Of a stretch of 64,000 bases of DNA, positions 14,475-28,900 are shown in pieces (within the stretch, counting starts at the first letter, position 1; every line of letters starts with the position of its first letter). The position numbers were made by a program, and so were the translations under genes. Origin of the DNA: Himantopus leucocephalus (taxonomy: Eukaryota > Chordata > Aves > Charadriiformes > Recurvirostridae); contig RSEF01000003.1 of assembly GCA_003993805.1 (NCBI GenBank), forward strand, positions 111,462,528-111,526,527. Direction: 5' to 3'. Below the pieces are notes generated by a model, which saw nothing but the letters and a program-made list of their open reading frames with translations, ran no database searches and was not told where the DNA came from.

Positions 14475-14547
14475 CTGTTTACAGCCCAGACAGAAGACAG
14501 CGAGAGTATCTGTGCATGTGCAGCAGTAGGGAATGATACTGCGGAAG
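14475..14547 (-). other. Candidate exon (minus strand), unassigned
   Basis: On the minus strand a pyrimidine-rich acceptor (..CTTTGTCCACATATTTTCAG) at about 14,548 precedes a 73-base segment that ends at a near-consensus donor, AAACAG|GTAAGAAC. Two of three frames are open. One is cysteine-rich, with a CCTCTDT stretch. I do not recognise the peptide. The splice signals are among the best in the window, but segments of this size with GT-AG borders occur often by chance, so this is only a pointer for transcript evidence. Confidence 0.15.
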
Positions 14548-14859
14548 CTGAAAATATGTGGACAAAGACTGAGGATAATATTCTGCTGGAGGGATGTGAT
14601 ACAAAACAGGGAGCCTTTGGACAAACAAAAAGCCTGGTGTTCAAGAAATATGGTTTTAAGGAGGGATTCCACAGTAAGCTGAAGGAGGAACAAATCTGGA
14701 GTGAGAAGCAGAACAAGGAAGTGTTAACAGGGCACACAAGGCTGCAGAGTGAGAGAAGAACGGGTGACTATGAGTGCAGCCAGAGCTTGCTAGGGACTAA
14801 GTGAAGCTCTGGGGCATAGGGAGGGCAAGTGAAGTCACTGAGCTCTGAGGAATCTTCAG

Positions 14860-14875
14860 AAAAAAAAAAAAAAAA
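14860..14875 (+). repeat. Poly-A tract
   Basis: A run of about sixteen A residues with no recognisable retrocopy upstream. Simple homopolymer. Confidence 0.75.
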
Positions 14876-17800
14876 GGCATTTTTCTTTGCACCTGAAATA
14901 CTGATTTTCTAATTGTACAAATATAGTTAAAGAGCCTGTCCTGCAAAGTTAATAAGCTCAAAAGGGGCCATTAAGCATGTGGCTTCTTATCATTGCAGAT
15001 CTCTCTGGAGGGAGGAAAATGGGAACAGGATGATACCATGACTCATGATTTTCCAATATTAGGTACCACAATTCTGTAGTGGTAGAGGCTGAGACTTGTG
15101 TACCCTACTTGTAACTCTGAAACAGAAATAGCCAAGATTGCCAATGCAGCTGGACAGCCTATGTACTGGTTTGTCCATTCTTTCTGCAAAGCCACACTTA
15201 GTTTAGAAAGGTAGCCAGAGAGATCAGTGTTCAGCTGCAATCTACACTGAATAATTATAATCTGAAACAGGATTTCCTCACCTGTCCTTCTGGTTTACAT
15301 GCTACAGTCAGAGAGCATTACTCACACTTAAACCCAGCCATCTAAAACAACATTATATCTGCAGCTCTTCCTACTCGGGAAGGCTGTTCATACTCCTAGA
15401 TTTCATCAAACTTAGCAGTGGCATAAGAAAAATCCGTAGGTGTTAAATACAGTGACATCAGAGTGATGTTTCCTTCAGATCACTTGCAGCGTCAAACCTG
15501 TTCTTAGGCTGCCCCTCTCTTCGGTGAGGAACAAGATGAATTTAGCTGAGCACCAGGAAGGGGAGCTTGCTCTGCTGCGCAGCATGAAGCACTGATATCA
15601 TACAAAGGCTGGGGAGGGGGAAGGGAGCATGGAAGGCTAAGGAGAGCAGGCTGCAAGGTAGGGAGATACATGACAGCGAGAAAAGATGAGTGGATCAACA
15701 GCATTCAGCTGTAAAGTTAAGACAGTTGAAAAGCTTGATGTTTACTGCCAGTGAAGCTGCTCTGGAGGTGCTGATCCCAAACTCACTCACATGGCATGTC
15801 CCCCATCCAGAGCTGAGCTCTGGGCAGTCCTAGGAATGCTCCTGAGTCGATCACTCCAACAAATCCAAGCCTAGGTTTACAGTTGTTGTAATTCAGAATT
15901 CAGAAATGCATATAGTTAGAAGTAAGAATCTGCTGGATAACCACACCTGACAGAATCTTTGAAAAGCCTCAGACTGCCTTCACATGTGTCATGAAGTTAG
16001 GACTGGAGAAACCAGGCTTTTTCTCTGTCACCAAGTATATATTAAAAATACTGGGTTTAAACTTTTGGCAGTTTTAAGCAAACATTTTTTCTTAATAGCT
16101 AGATTCATTTAAGGTTTTATATGGGAACAGTTAAGTAGGGAACTCTTCGAAAAACCTGACACAATATAAATATTTAATCCTTAAGTGAATTATTTGGACC
16201 TCGCTCCACTATTCTCAAGCCTAGCATCTACCATATAAGCTCACAGAAATGCAGCAACAGGAGTTATAAAGTTCTGTCCCCGTTCCTAAGACATCAAAGG
16301 AACTCCCCCGCAGGACAGGTGTTTAGCAAGCACATTCGCACACAGCAATACACAATGGGAGGTTTCACATCCAGGACTCTCCATGCATATCAGCAAAGCT
16401 CACCCACACACATGGACAGCCATGGGATGTGGGGGATGAGATCTGCCAGTAAAGGTTCGGTTCGCAGCAGCATGTTTAAGCCAGCGAGGTATTGCTTTTA
16501 CTGGTAATTTCAGAGATAAACAGCACATGACTGCTTTTAAAGAAATACTTCAGACTTTGGAAAGCATAAAAAATTGACTTACTTCATAACGGTACAATAT
16601 TTACCATTTAATCTGAGCATGTATTCTCAATCTTTCCTTGAACTATTTCAAATATCACTAGAAAATAAAATACTCATTACCTCATTAAAATAATTCTCTT
16701 GCTGTGCTTAGAAAGGGAAAGAAATAGGATAAAATCACATGACAGGCCCATCACTTTTACTTATTTCACAACTGGGTGCTTATTATGTTTCTCATTGATT
16801 AAATCAGAACAACAGTAAAGGTACTTTGAAGTTTTCCATCTTCAAAATTCTTGATTTCTCTGATGTGAAAGGTAAAGCCATTAAACATGGTGATCTGGTC
16901 ATACTATCTGTTCAAAGGGGCTTTCCAAATTTGTTTGTGCAAAGGAACATCTGTTCAGGCAAGGCAGCTTTCCAAATTTCCTCATTTGTCTGGCTGCCCT
17001 AACAGCTATATTGTCATCCATCACCTGTCACCAAAGCTGCGAATGACCAGGAAGTTCATGAGAGAAAAATGGTCTTACGTTACAGCTTCCCACGGACAAT
17101 ACTCAAGTGTAACTGCAAATAGTAGCAATGCTTTCCCTCCCAGTCCGTTCCTGAGATTAACAGATGGTGAAATACATAAAGACACAAAAATCCTGGCTCC
17201 GATGTAGTGACTGGTGAAGCACTGCTCCTTTCAACAGAACTGAGCGTTCACACCGTATCTCCAAGCCACCTGACGTTTGTCACCACCATGAATTCCTCTT
17301 CAGTCTTTTGCAATAGCCTGGGAGAAAAGGCATGGATTTGCCTGTTTTCAGTTGCAACAGTCATCTAATTGGGAGGTGACTTAAAGACTTGCCCGAGACA
17401 GCTCATGTGGCATTGAAGGTGCTACTTCCTTCTCTCCAGCAACGTCCTCCTCAATCTGCTGTGGTCTTCTGTCGATGCACATCTTTGACACTTCTCGTGC
17501 AGTGGATGCGCTTATTTTGCTGACCACCAGCTGCACTCTTCAGAAATCTGATGTCACCAAAGCAGCTCAATTGCTGTGATTCTCTGCAGTGAGTCAGCTG
17601 CAGTCCCTCACAGTGCAGGGTATGGCAAGTCCCGTGTAACTGCATGTGAGCAACCACCACGTTAACTGTTGGGTCACTGACCAGCCTTTAAATCTGTCAC
17701 GCAAATAGAAATATGACCATACGATCTGTCCTCTCGCTGTTGGCAAACCTGTCTGCTCCTGTAGCATACCTGTAACTTTCCTCCTTCTTTCCCAGTTACT

Positions 17801-19846
17801 CAGCTTTTCTATCTGCCCAGGCTGAAATGGTGGTGGGGTGTGGATAAGTCGCAGGAAGCACCTGGGAGCCCTGGGTAACTGCAGAGCTGACCCCACCAGG
17901 CAACAAGGAAGCCGTATAGCAGTGAACAAGGAATATTCTAAAATACTTCTAGAATATAGAAAGAAAGGAATGGAGAAGAGGGAGGAAAGATGACCTTGCT
18001 TATTCAACTGAATCAGCAGATTGCAGATAGAGAGGAGGGGCATGTTTGTTTTCAAAAGAATGAGATACAACCAGGACACATCGTTCCACATCTACCATCC
18101 TTAACAGCACTCTTCACACAATGCTCTTCTATTACCCAAAAAACAGATCCTTTGTTTTTTTAATAAAAAAACAAAACACCAGTGTAAGAAAACAACAAAC
18201 CAACCCCAAAAGACAATCCCTTCTCCCCACAAAACAACAAAAATGCCTGAATGCTATCCCAATATCGTCAGTAGTCTAAAGACAAGATACGCTCACCAAA
18301 GCAAAAGAGCTGGCTTTCTGTAGAGCTGCGTATACCAAACCCTTCCATTTGTAGCACCCGAACCGCCAGCCAAGGCAAGAATGATGGCTACATCCTGCTG
18401 TCATGACCACAGAGCACATTGGCACCTCGTAGCAGAGGATGGCAGCAATGCCCTAGTCTAGCTGTGACCAAGCTGCTTCTGGAAGTGGGAGTGATAAAAT
18501 CAGTTCCAGGCAGCACTGGTCCTCGCTTAATTAACATTGCTTTTGTAACCCATGTGCAGTGCTGCCAGCTGACACTTTTGAATTTACCTTTGAAGATCTA
18601 AGCTCAGAACGTCCCACGGCGCTGCTGTGATACAGACAAAAGTACCTACCCAATGACTGCTCTTCGCACAGCCCTCCATCGTGCAGCACTGACATACCCT
18701 TAACTAACATAACCTCTTAGCTGTCTTTTTTTTTCCCCCCATCTTGATCTAACAGTGATCTCACACAACAGGCAGAGCATCTCAGCCAGCAACTGCCACA
18801 CAAGTAACAGACTTGGAGCTAATTGATCCTCCTGAAGTCAAGCAAACGGATTTGCATGCACGCACAGTCATTTTGGGTATGTGTGAACAATACCATGGTT
18901 GGAAAACAAACAGATGTGATTTGGGAGGAAGAACATAAATGTGAATGCGTGCAACTTTTGGGACTGCAAAAGACTTAGACCTGTGGGCAGTACCGTACTA
19001 TTTTGACTATTTTACATTCAGGGAAACAGGTCTTTGCGACAGGGACAATTTCTTTTCCTGACCAGAAAGATCCTTAATTTTTAATTCTTATAACACTTTC
19101 CCTAGATGAAACTATGTTGAAGGTATCAAAACAAACTCCATGCCTCTGCCGTATCCTGGGCCTGCCTGTTGAATACCAGCATGCCCTCTTCACCAGCAAC
19201 ACCAAAGAGCAAAGTTTTGTAAAGACAGTTATAAAACACACCAACACACAAAAAAAACCCCAAACCTTGTCAGATTCTGCCAGGAGTTTACAAAGCAAAT
19301 TGGGGTGGGAGGGGTGGTGGTGTTCCTTCCTCTTTCTGTTGGCAGTATAGATTTTGTTAGCAATTCAGGCAAAGTTTAAATAACAAAATTTATTTTTTGC
19401 TTAGTCATGGCTTTATTTGAAACCAGTAAATGTTCTGATAAGGAAAAGTGTGTAACTACATGGGTAAATTCTGCCCACTAAGAAGTCTCTCCTTATGGGT
19501 ACCAATGTTTGCAGTGGCAATGGGACAGGAACAAAATACTCTCACAAGGAAAACAAATGCTGCTCAGTTAAGAGAAACTCAGCTGCGAGAAAAGATGCAA
19601 AAAAAATGACATTAATACTAGGAGGGATTTTCAAACAACACAATTTTACTCAGTGCTCCTGGTATTTAGAGGATGTAGGAAAACCTGTCCATTACTTTTT
19701 TCAAACTTTATGATATTTTAAGATAAAACTATTAGAATTCTGGTGATTTTCTCATAATAAAATGAAAGGTAGGAGTTTTGTTTCATTTCTGGAATATATA
19801 TTTAGGGGGAGTTTTCCCATCCTGAAGGCTGCATTCCAGTTAGCAG

Positions 19847-19958
19847 CAGTGTGAGGGATGTCAGTGCGTTAAGCATAAGATAATGTCTATTTACAGTCCT
19901 ATCAAGGGCATGGTACAGGGACATTAAAGCTTGTCACTACAGGTCATCCCTCACACTG
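19847..19958. repeat. Perfect 14-bp inverted repeat pair
   Basis: CAGTGTGAGGGATG at 19847-19860 recurs as its exact reverse complement, CATCCCTCACACTG, at 19945-19958, with 84 bases between. The arms are not simple sequence. The enclosed bases show no further pairing that I could see, so a microRNA-like precursor is not supported. It could be the remnant ends of a small DNA transposon, or chance. Confidence 0.5.
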
Positions 19959-22900
19959 AGGGCTCTCCCCAGCTTGATTCACCTGGAAACAGGTATCTCA
20001 GCTATTGAGATATGATCTGCTTTTGGCTACAGAAATTAAAGTGCTTTAACCATTGCAAATTAATACTTTTATGAAAATCGACCAAGGATCTTTTTCCTAG
20101 ATTGGTCCCCATAGAACTTTAACAGACTGCTCTCAGGAAACCAGTGTCCTTCTGGAAATGCAGCAGGAGGGATCCCAAGCAGAAGGGAGAGGGAAGTGAA
20201 GATATAATGAAGTTTTGCAAGAAAAAGGGTGTAGGAGCAGAAAGGCAGCTGTGATGCACTCTGTAATGAAACATCATTCAGGTGCAGGGAGCAAGCCATA
20301 CAGTCTGATTCTCAGTTGGCAGACAAACATGTTTCCAGCCCTGAAGGTTAGGACTCTGTTTAAAAAACAGCTGACTGGCTATGTAGGAAGTTTTCCTAAC
20401 GTGAGGAGAATTTTCCCCAGGTTGACCGAAGGATAGAATTGGTGCTCCTTATTAACTGCTGGGATAAATCAGGTCTACAGGCTTGATTTAATGCAAAACC
20501 TGGAAAGGCACTTACTACGGCAGCTATGGCATTGTCCTGGTGTGGAAGGAGCATGGACCAGTATGTGATGCTCCCACAAGACTGATACTCAAGCAGAAAC
20601 TGAGAAGCAAATCAGAGTACATTATAGAGTAGATTTTAGACAGTCACAATTTCACTTGCAAAGCCAAGACAGACAAGCATCTAAATTGTCCTGCAATCTG
20701 TGTAAAATAAACAAGATATTCTCAAAAATGGCTTAATAATGTGCTGTAGGTTAAGTAATCCAGAGTGATGAAAAGACTCTCACAGGCCCCTGTTGGACTA
20801 CTAGGGACAGGTGGATGTGGCAGATGAAGGGCTGCAACATGGAGCTACATCCATAGTATTCAGCCTTTATGCCCCTGATTTAGCCCCCCTGATGTGCTCA
20901 TCAGAGTACACTTTTATTGTGTGAAACAGGCTGCTCATGCAGTACTGTTTCCTTATGGTATATTAACTAAGTGTCAGATATGGTTATGTTGCAGAGAACA
21001 CAATACACACACCTTCAGACAGCATCATCATCACTGAGCTCAGGCATCTCACATTTAAGAGTAATCTCATGCATCCACTGACTTCTAGCCATATTTTGTT
21101 ATGGAAGTAGATAGGGAAGTGTTATTAGCAGCAAGCAAGAACTTTTGACTGAAATTTTCTTGGTGAAAAATGAAGATCTTGGTCATGTCAATGTTTTTAG
21201 AGTTATGTCACTTTTGGTGTCAGTTTCATATAATTATTTGGGGGTCGGAGATTAAAAAAAAACCTACATATTTTATTTCAAAATTTTAAAAATAAAACAG
21301 CTTTGTTTTAACATTTATCACTTTTGTTTACCACTTGGAGGGAGGTGGTCAGCAACCTGAACAGTTTAACCAGAAGTTTTCCTCCTCAAATTCATAGGTC
21401 AGCAATTTTTCCTCTCTTGATTACTCACAGCTAGCACTGATCTGAACATGCACTAGCCTGAATTCTTTAGCTACAGCAGCAAATAGTCCTTATCCAACAA
21501 CTGTACCTTCGTCTGTGTAAACTGCCCAGAGATGAGCTGTTTTCTTTCATGTTTCAAAATACTGTAGAAAACCACCCTGCCTAAGGTTTGCTTAGGAAAG
21601 TAAAAGAACAAGAGGACTTGTAGAAGTAGCTCTTTTTTGTTCTGCCCAGCTACCACCTGTGCACACAGACATTATGAGGAGCAGAACTGGGGGTGCTGTG
21701 CCAGAACAAGAGATGGAAACGTCTCTCACCTGCACCACAGCCATCCGCATCCAAGTTGCAATGCGTTCCCTCCTCCTCCCCAGATGGGCGCGAAAATCAA
21801 AACATGGAAGAACTGCTTGGGTTCTGGCTTCTCCCAGCTCATCCACATAGGAATGCAGACTCTTCATTTATCTCCAGGGTTTTGTAAAAGTAAAGCTCTG
21901 CTAATCTGACTCCAAGTATATTATCCTTAAATATTATTAACAGGCATCAGTGCTGTCTATCGCCTGTTGGACAGTTGGCTACGGGCACTCTTCTGCTCTG
22001 GTACACCCAGCTGCACGCTTTGTTGGTCTGATATGAAAGCCATGATGGCACAGCTCACTTGAACCTTCCTTGTCTGTTACGCCTTGTGCTCAATTATCTG
22101 AAATCCAAAAATCTTTCCTTCTTAGCATTCCTGACGGTGCTGATCACCTCTGAAATGACTGATCTATAAAGGGAACACTCACCACACATACAGTTTTAGG
22201 ATTCTCCGACCCCTTACTAGTATTTACACGGTGACTAAATTGCCATCAGTAGCACCCAACTTTGCTGGCATCATTTTTACGCCTACCCCCATCACCCAGC
22301 CCCTCCAACAATATGCCAAGAATGACTGGTGACATTACTTTAGTTTTATGAGTACTGTTGCTCAGACTAGATGGTCTCCATGGGTAAAGAGAGCCTCACT
22401 CATGCCACACAAGGATGATCCCAGTATGGTGCACAGCAGACTCCCATCCTGACCAGGACCTCTGCTGACCTTATGCAAATACCTCTGTGCTGCGCTCCCA
22501 AAAGCAGGGAGGCAGGGAAGCCCAGTGCATAGCCACCTAAGAGGCTCCAGGTGGTCTTGGCCATGTTTGTCAGGCTTTATTAGCAAAGGCAGTAGCCCCA
22601 AGGCCTTTCGCAAAGAAATGGCAGTGATGGCAATCACGCCCACTAGATGCGAAAAGAATAGAGAGAAAGGAACGGAGACAGCAGGTAGAGGAACAACAAA
22701 AAGGGACAGAAACTGAACCAGTTAAGTACAGAACATAACCAGCTTTCTCAGGTAATAATCAGAGAAAAGGACCATAAGACTCATCTCCACTGGAACAAGA
22801 TGCATTACATCCATAGACACTCAATTTGGCTTGTACACTACGGCCCACGACTTAGCACACGAGAGGAGAAACTAATTTTTGGTTTATCTTTCACTGACCA

Positions 22901-25900
22901 GACTGCTGAAAGATGAAGTACCTCCTCCCAACTGGGAAGCACCCGCTGGGCAAAGTGGTTGGCTGGCTACAGACCATCAGAATACAAGTCTCCCAATGAT
23001 GTTTTCCCCACTTGGCATACAGGTCTCCACAACCTAGACAGGGTAAAAAGAGAAGCATCATCACAGGAGGCTGCAGGAAGAAGAAAATGCTGGAAGCAGG
23101 TTCCCTAGTTGCATTGCTTCACCGTGTCATCATGCCTGAAACACAGCTGGCGAAAAAATACCAGGACTGCATTGAACCCTTCCCGTTGCATGTGAAAACA
23201 CAGAGCAAGGGAATGATTGTGGCACTGACCTGAAAAATACTAGTGAGGCACAGATGCTACTCCAGAGCTCACATGCAGTGTATGAAACTTGTTTGGTCTG
23301 CATGTATCTTACAGTATTTGTTACATCCTCCAGTGTTTCACAAGTGCCCCAAATTACGTTAGGAACTTGGCTTTATCACGGGTGTGTGTTGCTGCACCCA
23401 CAGAAAGTAGATAGAAAGGCAATTTTTTTCCAAGCAATCCCAAGATGGGTGGACTGACTCCATGCATCAGTGTCTTTGTAATGTAGAGGTTATAGCACAC
23501 AGCCTAATTATGATAGCCTTGTCTTGCTGGTGTGCAAGGATAAGTAGTTGCTTCCTGACAGCTACGTCTATATCACTTTATCCATTTGTGGAAAAGCAGT
23601 ACAACAAACCACTGCATCATGTAAGGCTGATGATTGCTGTTACAAGAGCCACCTTGAGGTGGCTTGAGCTCTTGCCTCAAGGTACAGCTATTATCTTCAC
23701 CAATGCTAGCATGCCTCTGTACCGCAGCATGACCCCGTCACGCACTTTGCAAAAGGAAGGCAATTGTGTCATGGAAAGATGCAAGCAACCAGTGTGACCA
23801 TATCAAAGCCGCAGAACAACATGTTGAGGCTGATATGATGGGTGTGATGATAGTGGCTGATAAGGGGATAAAGCTGTAAGACCATGCATAACAAACAGTG
23901 ATGCATATGGAAGGGTGGAGGATGACAAGATGAAGGGTTTATCACTTTGTTTTTGCAGTTGTCGGACATCAGGAGGAAAAATAGGTTGAAGAATATATTA
24001 TAGATATCTGATACAAGATGCATAGTCCCTCCCCCACTTTACGCCCCCCGCAACCTTAATTCTTAATTACAGTCTTAATAGTAGATTGACCAGGTGGGAA
24101 AGGAAGAAGAAAAATAGTAGGCAGGCAGAACTTTTATACAAACACATATCTACCAGTATTTTAAGAAAAAAGGATAAAGAAAACAACAGAAAGATTTGAC
24201 AGCTAAGCACACACAGTGTTTGTTAACCATAAATATGCTTTTTCCCAAGTAAGACCTTTAACTTGTAGCCTCTTCTTGGAGGAAAGAGAAACACCTTAGA
24301 ACTCCAACTTTGGTGCTAAGAATTTTCTCAGTGATTTAAGAAGCTTCCCTTCTAACAGTTTGGTATTCTGTGTGCTTTTGGGCTTCAGTACCTAAGGAAT
24401 GGAGGTAGCTATGAATCAAGAGGATTTAGGACTGTGATTTCTTTATAGACACATTTACAGGAATGAAACTATGACTTCCACAGGTGAAAAGGTGAAGTTC
24501 TCAGCCCAGCTAAGAATCCACACAAATGCAAAAAAAAAAAGATGACATTATGACTGGCAGAAAAATAAAACACGTTTTCCTTTCAGAAAAAGCAGTATTT
24601 TTCATTCTGTTAACCTGTTTTACAAAGTTTATCTGCTTGGTGCAGAAAGCTGATTTAAAAAGTTGCAGCCATGGGCCCAGAACCCATCACTTAAGTCTGC
24701 ACCAACATAAAGCAAGAAGACAGTTCTTGACCAGAAGAGCCCAACAGTTTAAAGCAGTAGCTGGAAGGGTATTTTGACAGTGAAAATATGCCTATCTGGC
24801 AGGAAATATATTCCAATTAGCTCTACTGAACACCTTACAGCAAAAACAATGATTTCTGTATGCAGTTTTTGTAATTAATTGTGTGTACCTATTTGACACA
24901 GCCAGTGTGACACAGTATCACATGAGCTTTTATAATAGCTACCTGGAAAAAAAAAATCATACCTGTAAATACCAGGTATTTCTAATTTTCTTTTGCGAGC
25001 AGGGACACATGTATAGAAGTGAAAAACATATTTAAATATCTGCTATTCAAAAAAAAAAAAAGAGCCACAAGCCAGCGATCTACAATACATAGGCTTCCAC
25101 TTATTTTAGGACATTGGGGGAGGGGAGCAAAAGGAAAAGCTTTCTGTAAATCTCATTTATGAAAAATATGGCATTACATAAAAAGCCAATCACAGCAGGA
25201 TTCCTTTGATTTCTCAGATACCGCGAAATGCTTCTACTCCTGGTACCTGGACAGGCAGAATTAGGAAGTCACATTAAGAGTTATTTTTAAGAAAGATTTA
25301 TGACTTGTTAACAACTTCTAATTAAGCCTCCCACTCTTCTATGGCATTGCTATGAAACATCTTAAAGCAGCATTCAACAAATGCCTCCAGCTGTCCCCGC
25401 CTGGCTGCTTTTCAGGTTTCATCTTTCACAGAGGTACTCCAGCTACCATGAAAAGGAATATTCCTGAAGCTTAGCTCTCAAGTTTAAAAAAGCAATCATT
25501 CATTTTCCCTTCCAGCTGGTGGGCAGACATGACAGGTGACTGAAACTGTTCATTTCTAACCATCTCCAGAAACTTGATTTGTTAATGACAATAAAACTCT
25601 AGGCAGTAGCCTTTGATCTGCTAAATCAGTGGCTCTCAAGGACAAGCCAGGAAAGGAGCAGTTGCTCAGTCTTCTCTGCTGGAAATCACTCTTTGCATAC
25701 CTTACAATAAAGACGTTCTCAGTCTGACACTATCAAATTAACACTCTTCTTTCATGACATCTCTTTCTTGGTTTTCTGCCACTGATCCAGATGCCCTAGG
25801 CTGTGGCCAAAGACTACTCCTAAGTGGGCCTATGAACGACTGCCAAAATCATAGAAAGAATATATAGAGATGTATATATTTTAATTTTCACAAATCAAAA

Positions 25901-28900
25901 AAAGGTTCAGAAACACTGCTCATGCCAATTTGATCAATTTACTGCTTGAGAAAGGAGTGGCTTCATACTGCGTACCACACTAGGTGTTGAGATTGGAAGG
26001 TAGGGAGAGGAACATCAGGTACCAATCTGAAGATTTTATAGATGCCAATACCTTCTGCTCTTTTCCACGTCATCCTAGCTTGGGGCAACATGAAACACAC
26101 AAAATAGCCAGAAAATTTAGTAGACGACAAGTCCTGGCACTTATTTGAACTTCCCATGTCTTTGCCCTTAGGTTTGATGTTGTAATTCAAGATTGCTCTG
26201 ATGTTATCACTCCTACATATTCTATCTAAACCTAACCCTCCTGAAGTTTTTGTGGCAGTAATTATTAATAAATACAAATGAAAATATTCTAATTCTACTA
26301 TTTTGGCAGGCGCACAGTTTAAAGAGAAATAAAATAAAACCAGAGTCCAAGATGAAAAAAAACCCCTCAGCTACCATTAAATTAAACACTCTTATAATTT
26401 CAGGATCTCTAAGAGGGAGGTCACAACAACCTTGATATATTACCATCACTGAGACAAAAGATGAAGTACTCACGGTGTTCCTATTGCCATACGTGGTTTG
26501 CTTCTGTTGAGCCCATCATGCTGGGATGCTGCATACACGTTAAGAACTACTGCTTTTCACCACAAAGGTAAAATACCATGTTTGGCAGAAGTTGAGGAAT
26601 TCTTACTGCAAAATGCTTGGGGCCAAAAAAAAGTAGGATATTCCTTCTTTACTTGTCCTTTCTATGGTGAGAATTCTTCAAAAGCCAGTAAAAGAACACA
26701 TTCTTCTTGAGCATCTCTTATGCTCAGCAGTACAAAAAAAAAAATCCCTTATTAAAAACGATCTTGGGAAATACAAGTCATATAACAAATATGAAACATA
26801 CCCAAATGAAAAAATTTGCATACATCCTTCCTAGTTTATTTACCTTTGACTCTTGTAGCAAGTACATTTCCATCCCTGAGACCTGCTAGAGAGCAAAATG
26901 TACGGGAGGATAACAGGACAACTGAAGTTTTATCAGGATTTTTAAAAAAGAGAGACAAAGCAGTATGCCCCAAATTTCATGATCATTGCTAAAAACAGAC
27001 AAAAGTAATAAGTCAGCCTGAATATACAGTCATGCTTGCACTGCAGTTAAGTGGTACATTTCTCCCTAATTCTAATAACCATTAATACTAACAACTGTTC
27101 AACTGACCCAAAAACCTTTAGAGTTAAAAGCAAATGTTACAACACACCTTGTAGGGCTGTAAAAAACCTCACCTTCTATTCTCTGACAGATGTTACACAA
27201 ATCAGGAAAGAGATGTTTAGCGTACATGCTGGTGCACATACACATCAGATGGTCATACTCTACTCAGTCTTAGTTTGCAGCATTACTGTGCTCCTGTAGG
27301 TGGATAGTAATTCCTAGGTAAAGACTTTTCTAATTATTTGTAATTATTATTTTTATCAGTATTCTTATTCAAAAATGCAAGTGTTAAACTCTGTTCCTTA
27401 ATGCTACTGTATATCTGCAGCAAAACGTAGGGAACCCCTAGCAGCTCTCGGCTGCAGTGCCCATCCAAGAAGACTAACACATGATGCCAGTAGCAAAACA
27501 ACCCCTACAACCCTTTGAAATAAAATTTAAAAAACTGAACAATAACAACAAAGAACCTTCTTAAGTTATGCTAAACACCTGCAATTTCAGTTTGTGACCC
27601 AGTCTGCTCCTCCCAAGAAAAACCCTCAAATATCTTAATATGCAAGTCAAGGATCCTCAGCAAGGACCCCCAAAGGTCTCCACTCCATCACTCTGGGTTA
27701 GGGAGATGCTTGCAGACTTGAGGGCTGAGTCCCTGTCAGCTGTGGCACCCAGGGTTTTGTCCCTTTCCCTCTCTATAACAAATATCCTAGTGCCTCGGGG
27801 CACCCGATGCCAGCACTGCCCACAGAGCAACAACGTTCAAGTGCTGAACATCCTTCGGAGGGAGGCAGAAATGTGCTGGAGCAGACAATTTGCAAAACTT
27901 ATTTTAATGGATTTTTTCCAACTAGATCTGATTATCAGATCTCCTTTTGCCATATATGTAAATGTGTTGGCTTACGCTGTAAAACACAACATCTGGGTGA
28001 GTGGCCAAACGTCAAAACAATTTCAAAGACACCATTTTGACTTTGAAGTTAGGGTAGTTGTTTTGATTCTCCCTGGCACTTATGGGGAGCAGGTCTTGGT
28101 CAAATGAAATGTATCAAAAGGAATCATCCAGAAAGACAGCATGACAAAACAAGTTACTATATTCTCTTCAAGCCAAACTGAAAACTGACCTTCCTAAGGA
28201 GTTTTTCTTTCTGCATAGTTCCACTTAGAATTAGTAAAATACAAATCCTAATTTTTCTGTCTCTACTCAGAGCCCAACTTGTGAAACCAGTTTTTAAAAG
28301 TAGCTATAAAAAACTGTTCAGTTGTCTGAAAGGAAGCCTGCAAGAGATATGACAATGTTCCATAATGTTATTAGGTTTTAGCTGTTCTCATTAATCACAG
28401 AAATAATGCAGTAGTGCTCAGCTTCAAACCCAGTTTGGAACTGTGGAGAGGGTGCTGCTCTTTCAAATTTCCAAATGCACATTTACCAGGTCTTGTGGGC
28501 CTTTCACAGCCTAGTGAAGTTTTAATTCTAAAAGATACAGACATATAGCTTAGTGGAAGTGGCATCTTCAGTCTTTGTTTTCTTATCTTCTCAAAAACAG
28601 CTTTGAGAGCTAAGCACATGGATTTTGCGAAGTGCTGCGCTCTCTTCTTCAATTTATATCAGCTGTTCAGCGTTGAATAGCAGCTTAGTATTCGCTATGT
28701 CAGCAGAACTGCCCTCCAGGAGTTGCATTTCTAGCCAAACCTCAAAAGAAAGAATCACTTCTTGGCATAGGCAGCTCCTTCAAGCGTGCTCTGCTTCCTG
28801 CCAACCGCTTTCAGTTGAACCTCAGCCTCCAGCACTCGGCGCCAGAAGCTGCTGCCGACAGCAGCACAACTGATGGTCTCGACCCTTCCAGTTCCTCTCT

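Noticed and set aside
17594..18091. Minus-strand open frame of 165 codons in AT-rich DNA
   Set aside because: Longest in the AT-rich part, but it has no recognisable motif and an ordinary start context. A frame of this length is not surprising in 64 kb over six frames.
26474..26528. Minus-strand 55-nt segment with acceptor and GTGAGT donor, one open frame
   Set aside because: Similar GT-AG bounded short open segments are expected dozens of times in this window by chance, and nothing sets this one apart.
27640..28107. Plus-strand open frame of 155 codons
   Set aside because: No family resemblance and overlapped by another open frame. Probably chance.
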